A stretch of 11,775 nucleotides of DNA from an uncultured Nitrososphaera sp. (GTDB lineage Archaea > Thermoproteota > Nitrososphaeria > Nitrososphaerales > Nitrososphaeraceae): positions 1 to 11,775 of the forward strand of contig NZ_CAMLDP010000061.1 in NCBI RefSeq assembly GCF_946478925.1, given 5' to 3'. The translations under genes were made by a program, and so were the position numbers. The notes beneath the pieces are model-generated. The model saw nothing but the letters and a program-made list of their open reading frames with translations, did no database searches and was not told the origin of the DNA. This document shows positions 1 through 4,927 of the stretch, in pieces (within the stretch, counting starts at the first letter, position 1; the number at the start of each line of letters is the position of its first letter).

Positions 1-112
1 AGTAGTAGTAGCTTCCAGTCCTGTCTTTCGCTTCAAGTGGAAGAATATCAAGTTGAGCAAGTGCTTGGCCGGTGATACAATAGATTAATCATTAAATGCT
101 TTATCTTTTCCT

Positions 113-131
113 ACAGATCTTTCAGATCTGT
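113..131. repeat. Perfect inverted repeat (8-bp arms, 3-bp loop)
   Basis: The arms ACAGATCT (113-120) and AGATCTGT (124-131) are exact reverse complements around TTC. The right arm runs directly into the TGCA-type palindrome at 129-142. It could be a second protein-binding site in the same control region or a short hairpin. No T-run follows it, so a terminator is less likely. Confidence 0.6.
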
Positions 132-142
132 AATGCAATGCA
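129..142. promoter_or_regulatory. TGCA palindrome, copy 1 (degenerate)
   Basis: The sequence is TGTAATGCAATGCA, 12 of 14 identical to the form TGCAGTGCAATGCA. A TATA-like GATAAAT follows at 152-158. A GTG lies at 186, 43 bp after the motif, the same spacing seen at the intact genes. The gene behind it (186-339) is broken. Confidence 0.55.
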
Positions 143-185
143 GTCCTGAAAGATAAATCTCGCACGTATTAAATTAATGATCACC

Positions 186-339
186 GTGAACATCCGAAAT
201 TCATGCACCTTGGGATTGACTAGTGGAAGCCGGAGCAGGTATCCATCTGTACGGAGGCGGATTCTCGGTAGATGAAATTGCTGATCAGATGGATGTAGGA
301 GTGAAGATAGTAGTAAAAGTAATATCTTTTCTTCCTTGA
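186..339 (+). pseudogene. Broken small helix-turn-helix gene
   Basis: From 250 to 324 one frame reads LYGGGFSVDEIADQMDVGV and then a hydrophobic tail ending in TGA at 337-339. This aligns without gaps to the MYEAGLSIKEISEQLDI stretch of the intact 54-residue helix-turn-helix protein at 9696. In that frame a TGA at 217-219 blocks the upstream part, leaving only a GTG at 223 that would give 38 residues. The GTG at 186, which has the conserved spacing to the TGCA palindrome and a TATA-like box, is in another frame, so one frameshift separates promoter-proximal start and helix-turn-helix core. I read it as a decayed paralogue of the 9696 gene. A functional 38-residue peptide starting at 223 cannot be excluded. 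Confidence 0.4.
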
Positions 340-624
340 ACCGTTCAACCTCTGATAGGTAAATATGGTAATCTGGTTGAAATTCATGGTAGCGACCACG
401 TTTGCGATTAATACTCTCCGATGAATGCCATTATTTCGATATCTATGCCGATTGGATTGCACTTAATCATACCTTTCTTCACCTTTAGGACGCCGCCATG
501 ATTTGCTTCCAGAACTTATTTTAAGAACTTTTCATGTGATGCACTTGCAGATCTAATTGGGCATATCAAAAGGACTAAAACATACAAGTCATAGCAAAGA
601 CTCTGTAGGTAACGGCAGCGACAC
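340..624. other. Non-coding stretch before the VIT1 gene
   Basis: No convincing ORF was found on either strand. The minus-strand reading from 462 down to 220 is low-complexity Tyr/Arg-rich sequence antisense to the broken helix-turn-helix gene and resembles nothing. The stretch contains a direct repeat of AGAACTT near 511-530. A possible A-rich promoter box (AAACATACAA, about 577-586) precedes the VIT1 start. No TGCA palindrome is present at the usual spacing from 625. Confidence 0.4.
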
Positions 625-1311
625 ATGAAATGGACACTTGAGGATTTTGTCTATGGCGCAACAGACGGCGCTGTCACTACCTTTGCCGTAGTTGCTGGTG
701 TGGTGGGTGCATCGCTTTCACCTGCCATAGTGCTCATTCTCGGATTTGCCAATCTCTTCGCAGATGGGTTTTCCATGGCAGTAGGAAACTATCTTGCAAC
801 AAAGTCCAAAAAGGAGGCCATTGAACGAGCACGTCACCACGAAGAGTGGGAGATTGACCACCTTGCTGATCAGGAAAAGCAGGAAATCCGCGACATTTAT
901 GCAAAAAAGGGTTTCAAGGATGAACTGCTAGAAGAGATCGTACGCATAATTACGTCTAGGCGAAAGGTGTGGCTTGACACAATGATGAAAGAAGAGCTCG
1001 GACTAATCGAGGATCAAAAAAGACCAATCGATACAGCAATCACAACATTTACTGCCTTCAATGCGATAGGCTTCATACCGCTCTTGCCGTTTGTCATCAT
1101 ATATGCAACGGGTGCCATAGCAGTATCCCAAGATGCGTTCGTATTTTCCAGCATCTCAACCGCGGTAGCATTTTTCATTATTGGCACAGTGAAAGGAAGA
1201 ATATTGGGCAAGCCACTTGGTCGCTCCGGCCTCGGTACCCTGGGCCTCGGAGGCATTGCTGCAGCAGTAGCCTTCATTGTGGGATACTTGCTGAATCGGC
1301 TTGTGTCATGA
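625..1311 (+). CDS. VIT1/CCC1 family Fe2+/Mn2+ transporter
   Basis: This 228-residue membrane protein belongs to the VIT1/CCC1 (DUF125) family, which moves Fe2+ or Mn2+ out of the cytosol. The N-terminal signature VYGATDGAVTTFAVVAGV (residues 9-26) opens the first membrane helix. The second helix region, ILGFANLFADGFSMAVGNYL (38-57), is also characteristic. Residues about 60-130 form the charged cytoplasmic helices that carry metal-binding carboxylates and histidines in the family (HHEEWEIDH, then MMKEELGL). Three further hydrophobic helices follow, giving the usual five. Length is normal. The ATG at 625 starts right at the conserved MKWTLEDFVYG, with no Shine-Dalgarno. Unlike most genes here it has no TGCA palindrome, so it is probably controlled separately. 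The direction of transport and metal preference cannot be read from sequence. Confidence 0.9.
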   Translation: MKWTLEDFVYGATDGAVTTFAVVAGVVGASLSPAIVLILGFANLFADGFSMAVGNYLATKSKKEAIERARHHEEWEIDHLADQEKQEIRDIYAKKGFKDELLEEIVRIITSRRKVWLDTMMKEELGLIEDQKRPIDTAITTFTAFNAIGFIPLLPFVIIYATGAIAVSQDAFVFSSISTAVAFFIIGTVKGRILGKPLGRSGLGTLGLGGIAAAVAFIVGYLLNRLVS

Positions 1312-1368
1312 AGGTGTCATATGGAGAGTATAGAGAGGCAATTTCTTAACAGAGAATGAAGAAGAATA

Positions 1369-1382
1369 TGCAGTGCATTGCA
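1369..1382. promoter_or_regulatory. TGCA palindrome, copy 2
   Basis: The sequence is TGCAGTGCATTGCA, identical to copy 6 at 4398. It lies about 50-57 bp ahead of the thermosome remnant at 1440-1556, as expected if that remnant once had this promoter. No intact gene now begins at the usual distance. Confidence 0.7.
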
Positions 1383-1439
1383 GGGCACACCCCGAGGAGA
1401 AATAGCAGCGAGTTCCTGATACCAATAAGAAATATCTAG

Positions 1440-1556
1440 CTATCCGCAGTAGAAAGCACGAAGGAAGGCATTCCAATTGTGTTACTTAAGGAAGGTTCTT
1501 CTGAAATTAAATGCAAGATTGCCGTGCGAAATAACATTGAGGCTGCCACGCTATAA
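1440..1556 (+). pseudogene. Thermosome (group II chaperonin) N-terminal remnant
   Basis: One frame reads AVESTKEGIPIVLLKEGSSE (1446-1505) and then KCKIAVRNNIEAATL before TAA at 1554-1556. This matches the start of archaeal thermosome subunits, which have a form like IPVLLLKEGSSETKGK followed by QRNNI-AAK. An in-frame TAG at 1437-1439 precedes it, there is no start codon, and the roughly 500 remaining residues of the chaperonin are absent. It is therefore a truncated dead copy. A TGCA palindrome lies upstream at 1369-1382, so the parent gene was probably part of the same regulon. Confidence in the family is good. How the rest was lost is not visible, as no mobile element is seen. Confidence 0.7.
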
Positions 1557-1590
1557 TAGAAAATCCCGCGAGTTTTTATAAGGAGTACAG

Positions 1591-1604
1591 TGCATGGCGG
1601 TGCA
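1591..1604. promoter_or_regulatory. TGCA palindrome, copy 3 (core diverged)
   Basis: The sequence is TGCATGGCGGTGCA. Both outer TGCA boxes are exact but the central TGCA is changed. It ends 42 bp before the ATG at 1647, with GATTAAG (1613-1619) as a TATA-like element between. This supports 1647 rather than 1590 as the start of the next gene. Confidence 0.5.
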
Positions 1605-1646
1605 TACCCGGTGATTAAGAACAAACCTGCGGTAAGAATTCTCGAC

Positions 1647-1970
1647 ATGGACACAACGTTATTGCGCTCTGACGAAAATAGAAAAAAGATGCTTGCAGAT
1701 TTGGAGAACAAATACGGCGTTGTTTTCAAGCCGATGGCCCAAGCGGTAGAGGATGCCGTCCTTGAACGATTACTAACTGAATTGGAAAGAAAGAACAAGG
1801 ATGTTGCCGAAACAAGAACAATAGAAAATCGCAGTGCCGCATATGACCGGTACGTGATGATGATAGCCGATTATCTATGCATACCGACGATCTTGACGGC
1901 GTTGTTCGCGTCTTACCCGTGGATGAAATTATGGTGGCCGTGGATTCAGGACTATCGCACAGACCATTGA
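1647..1970 (+). CDS. Unknown protein, helical with aromatic C-terminus
   Basis: I do not recognise this 107-residue protein. Residues 8-60 are rich in Lys, Glu, Asp and Leu and probably helical. Residues 70-100 are hydrophobic and end in a Trp-rich stretch (SYPWMKLWWPWIQ, 89-101) that could touch or cross the membrane. The frame stays open to GTG codons at 1611 and 1590, which would add 12 or 19 residues. ATG 1647 is chosen because it stands 42 bp from a TGCA palindrome with a TATA-like box between. Another TATA-like sequence at 1573-1582 (TTTTTATAAG) would instead favour the GTG at 1611. It could be lineage-specific, and translation is not proven. Confidence 0.5.
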   Translation: MDTTLLRSDENRKKMLADLENKYGVVFKPMAQAVEDAVLERLLTELERKNKDVAETRTIENRSAAYDRYVMMIADYLCIPTILTALFASYPWMKLWWPWIQDYRTDH

Positions 1971-2058
1971 TAAAATTCCACTTTGTGGTTGTCTATGATA
2001 ACTCGGCTGTTTAATGCCGGCCATTCGCTCTTTTCTAATTGTCGCAAAACATAATGAG

Positions 2059-2081
2059 TTATTCGAATATTATTCGAATAA
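2059..2081. repeat. Perfect 10-bp-arm palindrome
   Basis: The arms TTATTCGAAT (2059-2068) and ATTCGAATAA (2072-2081) are exact reverse complements around ATT. Each arm itself contains the palindrome ATTCGAAT, so the element can also be read as two direct TTCGAA boxes 11 bp apart, about one helical turn. It lies between the ends of two convergent genes (1970 and 2168), so it may be a bidirectional terminator or a protein-binding site. Confidence 0.65.
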
Positions 2082-2167
2082 GGTTCTCTCCACATAGTGT
2101 TGCCGCAGGATTGGATTTGTCGTCCAAATTGCAAGAGTTTGGGCTCTGCCCGGATTTTGCGGCTAGT

Positions 2168-2512
2168 CTAAAGCGCCCTATCTCCCTTTTCACCATTGCC
2201 CAAGTCATACGCTTCCGTCACTTCGTAGACAAATATCTTGCCTATTGCAGAAGCGCCCGTGCCAAAAGTCTGGAGAACGTCTTTTACGATCTCTTTGCTC
2301 ATGGCATCAGATGCTATCACTTGGACCTTGGTGCGGAACCCGAATTCCGGCACATACGTCATGACCCCTCTCCCTACTGTCACAGGAGTCTGTCTTGCAC
2401 GCCCTCTCCCCTTAATATCGTAAAACGACATCCCTCCGACCTGATGCTTGTGCAGCAGTTCATTAAGCTGGGGCAAGTGCTCTTGCGGAATAATTATGTC
2501 AAGCTTTTTCAT
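2168..2512 (-). CDS. glnK: Nitrogen regulatory protein P-II (GlnK-like)
   Basis: This 114-residue protein has the P-II fold. P-II trimers sense ATP/ADP and 2-oxoglutarate and bind partners, classically the ammonium channel AmtB, through the T-loop. The start MKKLDIIIP is typical. Residues 34-56 are the T-loop, opening with KGRGRARQTPVTVGRG. GTGASAIGKIFVYEV (84-98) carries the nucleotide-binding B-loop with its GKIFV strand. NGEKGDRAL (106-114) is a short C-loop. The tyrosine that is uridylylated in enterobacterial P-II is absent from the T-loop, as in many archaeal P-II proteins. A longer reading to 2563 is rejected because ATG 2512 gives the family start and has GTTTATC 26 bp upstream. The gene is not next to an amtB here. 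It diverges from a CBS gene around a shared TGCA palindrome. Confidence 0.88.
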   Translation of the reverse strand: MKKLDIIIPQEHLPQLNELLHKHQVGGMSFYDIKGRGRARQTPVTVGRGVMTYVPEFGFRTKVQVIASDAMSKEIVKDVLQTFGTGASAIGKIFVYEVTEAYDLGNGEKGDRAL

Positions 2513-2548
2513 GAATGTTATTTTTCTACATGCGAATGATAAACTAGT

Positions 2549-2562
2549 TGCACTGCTCTGCA
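2549..2562. promoter_or_regulatory. TGCA palindrome, copy 4, between divergent genes
   Basis: The sequence is TGCACTGCTCTGCA. Both outer TGCA boxes are exact and 12 of 14 bases match the reverse form TGCATTGCACTGCA. It is 36 bp from the P-II ATG on the minus strand and 40 bp from the CBS ATG on the plus strand. TATA-like boxes lie on both sides: 2538-2544 for minus and TTAAGAA at 2573-2579 for plus. Confidence 0.65.
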
Positions 2563-2602
2563 AACATACTCGTTAAGAAGAAGCTATTCTAATACTTGAG
2601 AT

Positions 2603-3040
2603 ATGAGTGCAGTTAGCGAAATAATGTGTGCAAAAGTCATAACTGTCGACGGCAACTCTGAACCATTAGTTCTTCAGATTGTTGATATGATGGTCAAGAA
2701 CAAAGTGGGCGCCGTCATAATTCTTGAAAATGGAAAGCCGTCGGGCATTATTACCGAGAGGGATATCCTCAAGAAAGTCTCCGTTCATAACAAAAAACCG
2801 GAGGATATTGCTGCCAAGAACATCATGTCATCGCCTCTGATAACCGTAAAGGCTTATGATTCCATAGATACTGCAGCCCAAGCCATGACTAAGAACAAAA
2901 TAAAAAGACTGCCAGTCTTGGAGGACGACGGCTCTATTGTAGGGATGATATCTTCGACAGACATTGCCAAAAAGCTGGCCAAGATACTGGCCGATGATTA
3001 CAACAGATACCGCTCCCTTAGGGCGGCTCTTGAATTGTAA
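2603..3040 (+). CDS. CBS-pair (Bateman module) protein
   Basis: This 145-residue protein consists only of two CBS domains, about residues 7-62 and 71-130. The first holds GKPSGIITERDILKK (44-58) and the second SIVGMISSTDIAKK (111-124), the standard strand-turn-helix endings of CBS repeats. Such paired domains bind adenosine nucleotides (AMP, ATP, or S-adenosylmethionine in known cases) and usually modulate a partner. No catalytic domain is fused, so it is a free-standing sensor with an unknown partner. ATG 2603 is 40 bp from the shared palindrome. A TGCAGTTAGC just inside the gene is not a full motif. The divergent pairing with P-II suggests that nitrogen or energy status is being sensed, but this is inference. 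Confidence 0.88.
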   Translation: MSAVSEIMCAKVITVDGNSEPLVLQIVDMMVKNKVGAVIILENGKPSGIITERDILKKVSVHNKKPEDIAAKNIMSSPLITVKAYDSIDTAAQAMTKNKIKRLPVLEDDGSIVGMISSTDIAKKLAKILADDYNRYRSLRAALEL

Positions 3041-3051
3041 ATAACAATAGT

Positions 3052-3207
3052 TCAATACCTGTCCATGGTTGCGCCCTTGTGGCAGGCTTGGCATGCTCCG
3101 CACCACTCGCACACATGTGGCGTCTCGATGTTGCACTTGACGCACCTTGTTTCTGGATTGTGGACAGGAGTCTCGTGGTAGTTATGCGGTTGGCGCATGC
3201 GTGTCAT
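3052..3207 (-). CDS. Small cysteine-rich protein coupled to Hsp20
   Basis: This 51-residue ORF begins MTRMRQPHNYHE and has six cysteines: RCVKCN (22, 25), then CEWCGACQACHKG (33, 36, 39, 42). The spacing CxxC-x7-CxxCxxCxxC suggests two zinc knuckles or possibly an iron-sulfur site. Its ATG (3207-3205) overlaps the TGA of the Hsp20 gene as ATGA, so it is almost certainly co-transcribed and translationally coupled with hsp20. It ends 11 bp from the stop of the convergent CBS gene. The same CxxCxxCxxC run occurs in the 101-residue protein at 4051-4356. A role as a redox- or zinc-responsive partner of the stress operon is a guess. Homology cannot be checked here. Confidence 0.75.
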   Translation of the reverse strand: MTRMRQPHNYHETPVHNPETRCVKCNIETPHVCEWCGACQACHKGATMDRY

Positions 3208-3656
3208 TTGACTGGCACCTTCATCGCTTGTCGGGACGCACCTTCTTCCGCCTTTGGGAGTCTGACAGTCAATACACCATTGTTCATGTCTGCTGAAACC
3301 TTGGATGGTTCAATTTCTTCAGGAACAGGTATCCTGCGGTAGAAAGATCTGGCAGACCTTTCGCTGTAAAGGTAGCCTCCGCGCTTTTCCTCAGACTTGC
3401 CAGATATCTCGACTGTGTTGCCTGTCGCCTTGACTTCAATCTTGTCCTTATCTATTCCCGGCACCTCGACATGGATCTGGTACCTGTCACCCTTATCTGC
3501 CCGGTCACAGAGCGGAATCCGCATATTTCCGAGATTCAGCCCCGGCCAGGCGCTCATCATGGCAGCGATTTCTCTCCTAAATCCGTCAAACATGTCATCC
3601 ATCTCACTTCTTTTTGCAAGTATGTTTCTCTTGGCAAGTTTGCCAGATTTTGTCAT
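3204..3656 (-). CDS. Small heat shock protein Hsp20/alpha-crystallin
   Basis: This 150-residue small heat shock protein is an ATP-independent holdase. The N-terminal arm, about 45 residues, contains EMDDMFDGFRREI. The alpha-crystallin domain runs from about 50 to 145, with YQIHVEVPGIDKDKIEVKA, then VEISGKSEEKRG, an SFYRRIPVPEEI strand, and the signature NNGVLTVRLPK. The C-terminus is short (MKVPVK), with no clear IxI motif. Longer starts exist (ATG 3665, TTG 3671). ATG 3656 is preferred because the TATA-like TTTCAAATA (3688-3680) and the TGCA palindrome (3697) then stand 24 and 40 bp upstream, like the neighbours. The small cysteine-rich gene follows in an ATGA overlap. Family assignment is firm and the start is less so. 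Confidence 0.9.
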   Translation of the reverse strand: MTKSGKLAKRNILAKRSEMDDMFDGFRREIAAMMSAWPGLNLGNMRIPLCDRADKGDRYQIHVEVPGIDKDKIEVKATGNTVEISGKSEEKRGGYLYSERSARSFYRRIPVPEEIEPSKVSADMNNGVLTVRLPKAEEGASRQAMKVPVK

Positions 3657-3696
3657 ATGCGTCATCTTCAATCAGTTGGTATTTGAAACCCGGGTA

Positions 3697-3710
3697 CGCA
3701 GTGCATTGCA
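3697..3710. promoter_or_regulatory. TGCA palindrome, copy 5, between divergent genes
   Basis: The sequence is CGCAGTGCATTGCA, one base from copies 2 and 6. It lies 40 bp from the preferred Hsp20 start (minus) and 45 bp from ATG 3756 (plus). TATA-like boxes are at 3688-3680 (minus) and TAAATA at 3727-3732 (plus). Confidence 0.75.
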
Positions 3711-3755
3711 ATGTATACTTGTTCTGTAAATACGCGCAGAACATAACATCGTACA

Positions 3756-3875
3756 ATGAGCAGGCTATCGAAGCCAAAAATGAGTGATGGGGCATTCGTG
3801 CTCATAGCCGTTGTATGATGCCTGGCCGCTTTTGCCATCCTTCTTGCAGCGGTAAGCACCGCCGCCGTTAGATAG
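3756..3875 (+). pseudogene. Tiny membrane-protein ORF with in-frame TGA
   Basis: ATG 3756 opens MSRLSKPKMSDGAFVLIAVV and then meets TGA (3816-3818). Reading on in the same frame gives CLAAFAILLAAVSTAAVR and TAG at 3873-3875. With any residue at the TGA, the two halves form one smooth transmembrane helix of about 25 residues after a basic N-terminus, so the ORF was very likely a single-span membrane protein of about 39 residues. The promoter layout is intact: TGCA palindrome 45 bp upstream and TAAATA 23 bp upstream. The simplest reading is a TGG-to-TGA or similar nonsense mutation. Alternatives are readthrough or a sequencing error. A 20-residue product is also possible. Confidence 0.5.
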
Positions 3876-3976
3876 GTGTTCAGATTCCTGCAAGAAAAGA
3901 CCCGAGACATCATAGCGTTTAGAAATGTTGACGGTCTAGTAAAGATCGTATGCATGAAAGGGATTACAGGCGAGAA

Positions 3977-4000
3977 CCCGCCTCCGCTCATGAGGGCGGG
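3977..4000 (+). terminator. GC-rich hairpin, possible terminator
   Basis: CCCGCC (3977-3982) pairs with GGCGGG (3995-4000) across a 12-base loop that contains the palindrome CTCATGAG. CGATTTT follows. It lies downstream of the tiny membrane ORF and just beyond the end of the minus-strand zinc-ribbon gene. A terminator for one of them or a structured RNA are both possible. The T-run is short. Confidence 0.35.
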
Positions 4001-4050
4001 CGATTTTGCATTAGAGCATAAAGGCAGTAAAAGTCAATGCGTACGAATAG

Positions 4051-4356
4051 TCAGCGAAGCGGAAGTTTTCTTACAAAGCGGAGCGTGATTCCTCGTTTTT
4101 CATCCCTTTCAAGTATGCACATTTCATCAACTGCCATCGGGATCATTGAAGTCCGCATTTGACATATCGGGCAAGTTAACTGTATGCCTCTTTCATTGAT
4201 GCAGGTTGCACACCACTTGCAACTATCGCAAATTTCAAGCACAATGTCAGGAAAGGTTTCGCCGGTGATTTTTTCTTGCCGTGTATTCAGGTCATCATAA
4301 GGCAAGACCTGGATTTCAGGCGAGTCCTTCTCCCTCTGCTCTCTTTTACGGGGCAT
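4051..4356 (-). CDS. Zinc-ribbon-like cysteine-rich protein
   Basis: This 101-residue protein has no family I can name. Residues 1-30 are charged and probably disordered. The middle carries ICDSCKWCATCI (Cys 43, 46, 49, 52), then TCPICQ (Cys 62, 65), with Cys 80 further on. The last two pairs could make one zinc ribbon and the first two another. The CxxCxxCxxC run is shared with the 51-residue protein downstream of Hsp20. ATG 4356 is 41 bp from the TGCA palindrome, with TTAATTA (4387-4381) 25 bp upstream, so a leaderless transcript is likely. It diverges from the UspA gene around one palindrome. The role may be a zinc-dependent nucleic-acid or protein-binding factor, but this is not established. 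Confidence 0.7.
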   Translation of the reverse strand: MPRKREQREKDSPEIQVLPYDDLNTRQEKITGETFPDIVLEICDSCKWCATCINERGIQLTCPICQMRTSMIPMAVDEMCILERDEKRGITLRFVRKLPLR

Positions 4357-4397
4357 ATGTATACCAGTCTCAACTTGTCGTAATTAAGCTTCAAGAA

Positions 4398-4411
4398 TGC
4401 AGTGCATTGCA
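4398..4411. promoter_or_regulatory. TGCA palindrome, copy 6, between divergent genes
   Basis: The sequence is TGCAGTGCATTGCA. It is 41 bp from the zinc-ribbon ATG (minus) and 57 bp from the UspA ATG (plus). The longer plus-side gap is filled by a GT-rich repeat. TATATA stands at 4442-4447. Confidence 0.8.
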
Positions 4412-4420
4412 GTAAAGCCA

Positions 4421-4446
4421 TGTTGTGTGTGTATGTGTGTGTATAT
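4421..4446. repeat. GT dinucleotide repeat in the UspA promoter
   Basis: An imperfect run of TG/GT units broken by TA lies between palindrome copy 6 and the TATA-like box. It makes the palindrome-to-start distance 57 bp instead of the 36-46 bp seen elsewhere, as if the repeat had expanded inside the promoter. Confidence 0.6.
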
Positions 4447-4468
4447 ACTCCCTCGTGAAATTACAACC

Positions 4469-4921
4469 ATGGTTTCGAGGATTCTTGTACCGCATGATGG
4501 GACTGTAATGTCCGACAGAGCACTGGCCAAGGCGACGGAGTTTGCCAAGGCGCTCAGAGCAGAGATTGTCATTGTACATATTGTAGACAGCAGGTTCGTG
4601 CCGCCAAGCGCCACGCTTGGATTCATAAGCGACAAGACGTCGCTCGAGGGAGCCAAGACGGAGCTTATCCGCATCCTAAAGTCCGGCTCGGAGCAGATGC
4701 TCAAGCAAAAGATGGAAAAGGTAAAGGCAGAGGGGATAGGCGTCGATTTTATCCTAGGGGTCGGTTCTCCCGCTGACGAGATAGTCAAGATTGCCCGCGA
4801 TACAAATTCAGACCTGATAATTATGGGAAGCAGGCAGCTTCATAGCGGAATAGGTGCACTGGGCAGCGTCGCAAGGAAGGTATCAGAGACCGCAGACCGG
4901 CCAGTTATGATAATACCCTGA
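4469..4921 (+). CDS. Universal stress protein (UspA family)
   Basis: This 150-residue UspA-domain protein starts MVSRILVPHDGTVMSDRAL, the usual first strand with the Asp that contacts nucleotide in ATP-binding members. It ends with SDLIIMGSRQ, ALGSVARKVSE and RPVMIIP. The family ATP motif is G-x2-G-x9-G-S. Here the second Gly is Gln (GSRQ) and the following loop is one residue short, so nucleotide binding may be altered or lost. The frame is open back to 4397, inside the palindrome, but ATG 4469 is the family start and lies 22 bp after TATATA. It converges with the SnoaL-like gene, with 6 bp between stops. It probably responds to stress together with the divergent zinc-ribbon gene. Confidence 0.88.
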   Translation: MVSRILVPHDGTVMSDRALAKATEFAKALRAEIVIVHIVDSRFVPPSATLGFISDKTSLEGAKTELIRILKSGSEQMLKQKMEKVKAEGIGVDFILGVGSPADEIVKIARDTNSDLIIMGSRQLHSGIGALGSVARKVSETADRPVMIIP

Positions 4922-4927
4922 TTGATT

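Noticed and set aside
1..88. Possible gene end at the left edge (frames ending at 75 or 88)
   Set aside because: Two frames are open, neither has recognisable sequence, and the piece is under 30 codons, so it cannot be assigned.
540..550. TGCACTTGCAG as a further palindrome copy for VIT1
   Set aside because: The spacing inside the motif does not fit (no TGCA-N6-TGCA), and it is 74 bp from the start, outside the usual range.
1971..2167. Remains of a gene between the unknown protein and P-II
   Set aside because: All frames were read and no stretch resembles a known family. Only the perfect palindrome and a short GGGC/GCCC hairpin (2141-2151) stand out.
2039..2539. Plus-strand ORF of 166 codons
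   Set aside because: It is antisense to the P-II gene, whose protein is unmistakable. Its own translation has no family features.
3816..3818. TGA as selenocysteine or pyrrolysine-like recoding
   Set aside because: No SECIS-like element is evident, the residue would be in a membrane helix, and this archaeal group is not known to recode TGA. A mutation is simpler.
3876..4088. Plus-strand GTG ORF directly after the tiny membrane ORF
   Set aside because: No promoter of its own, no recognisable sequence, a hairpin in the middle, and overlap with the zinc-ribbon gene end.
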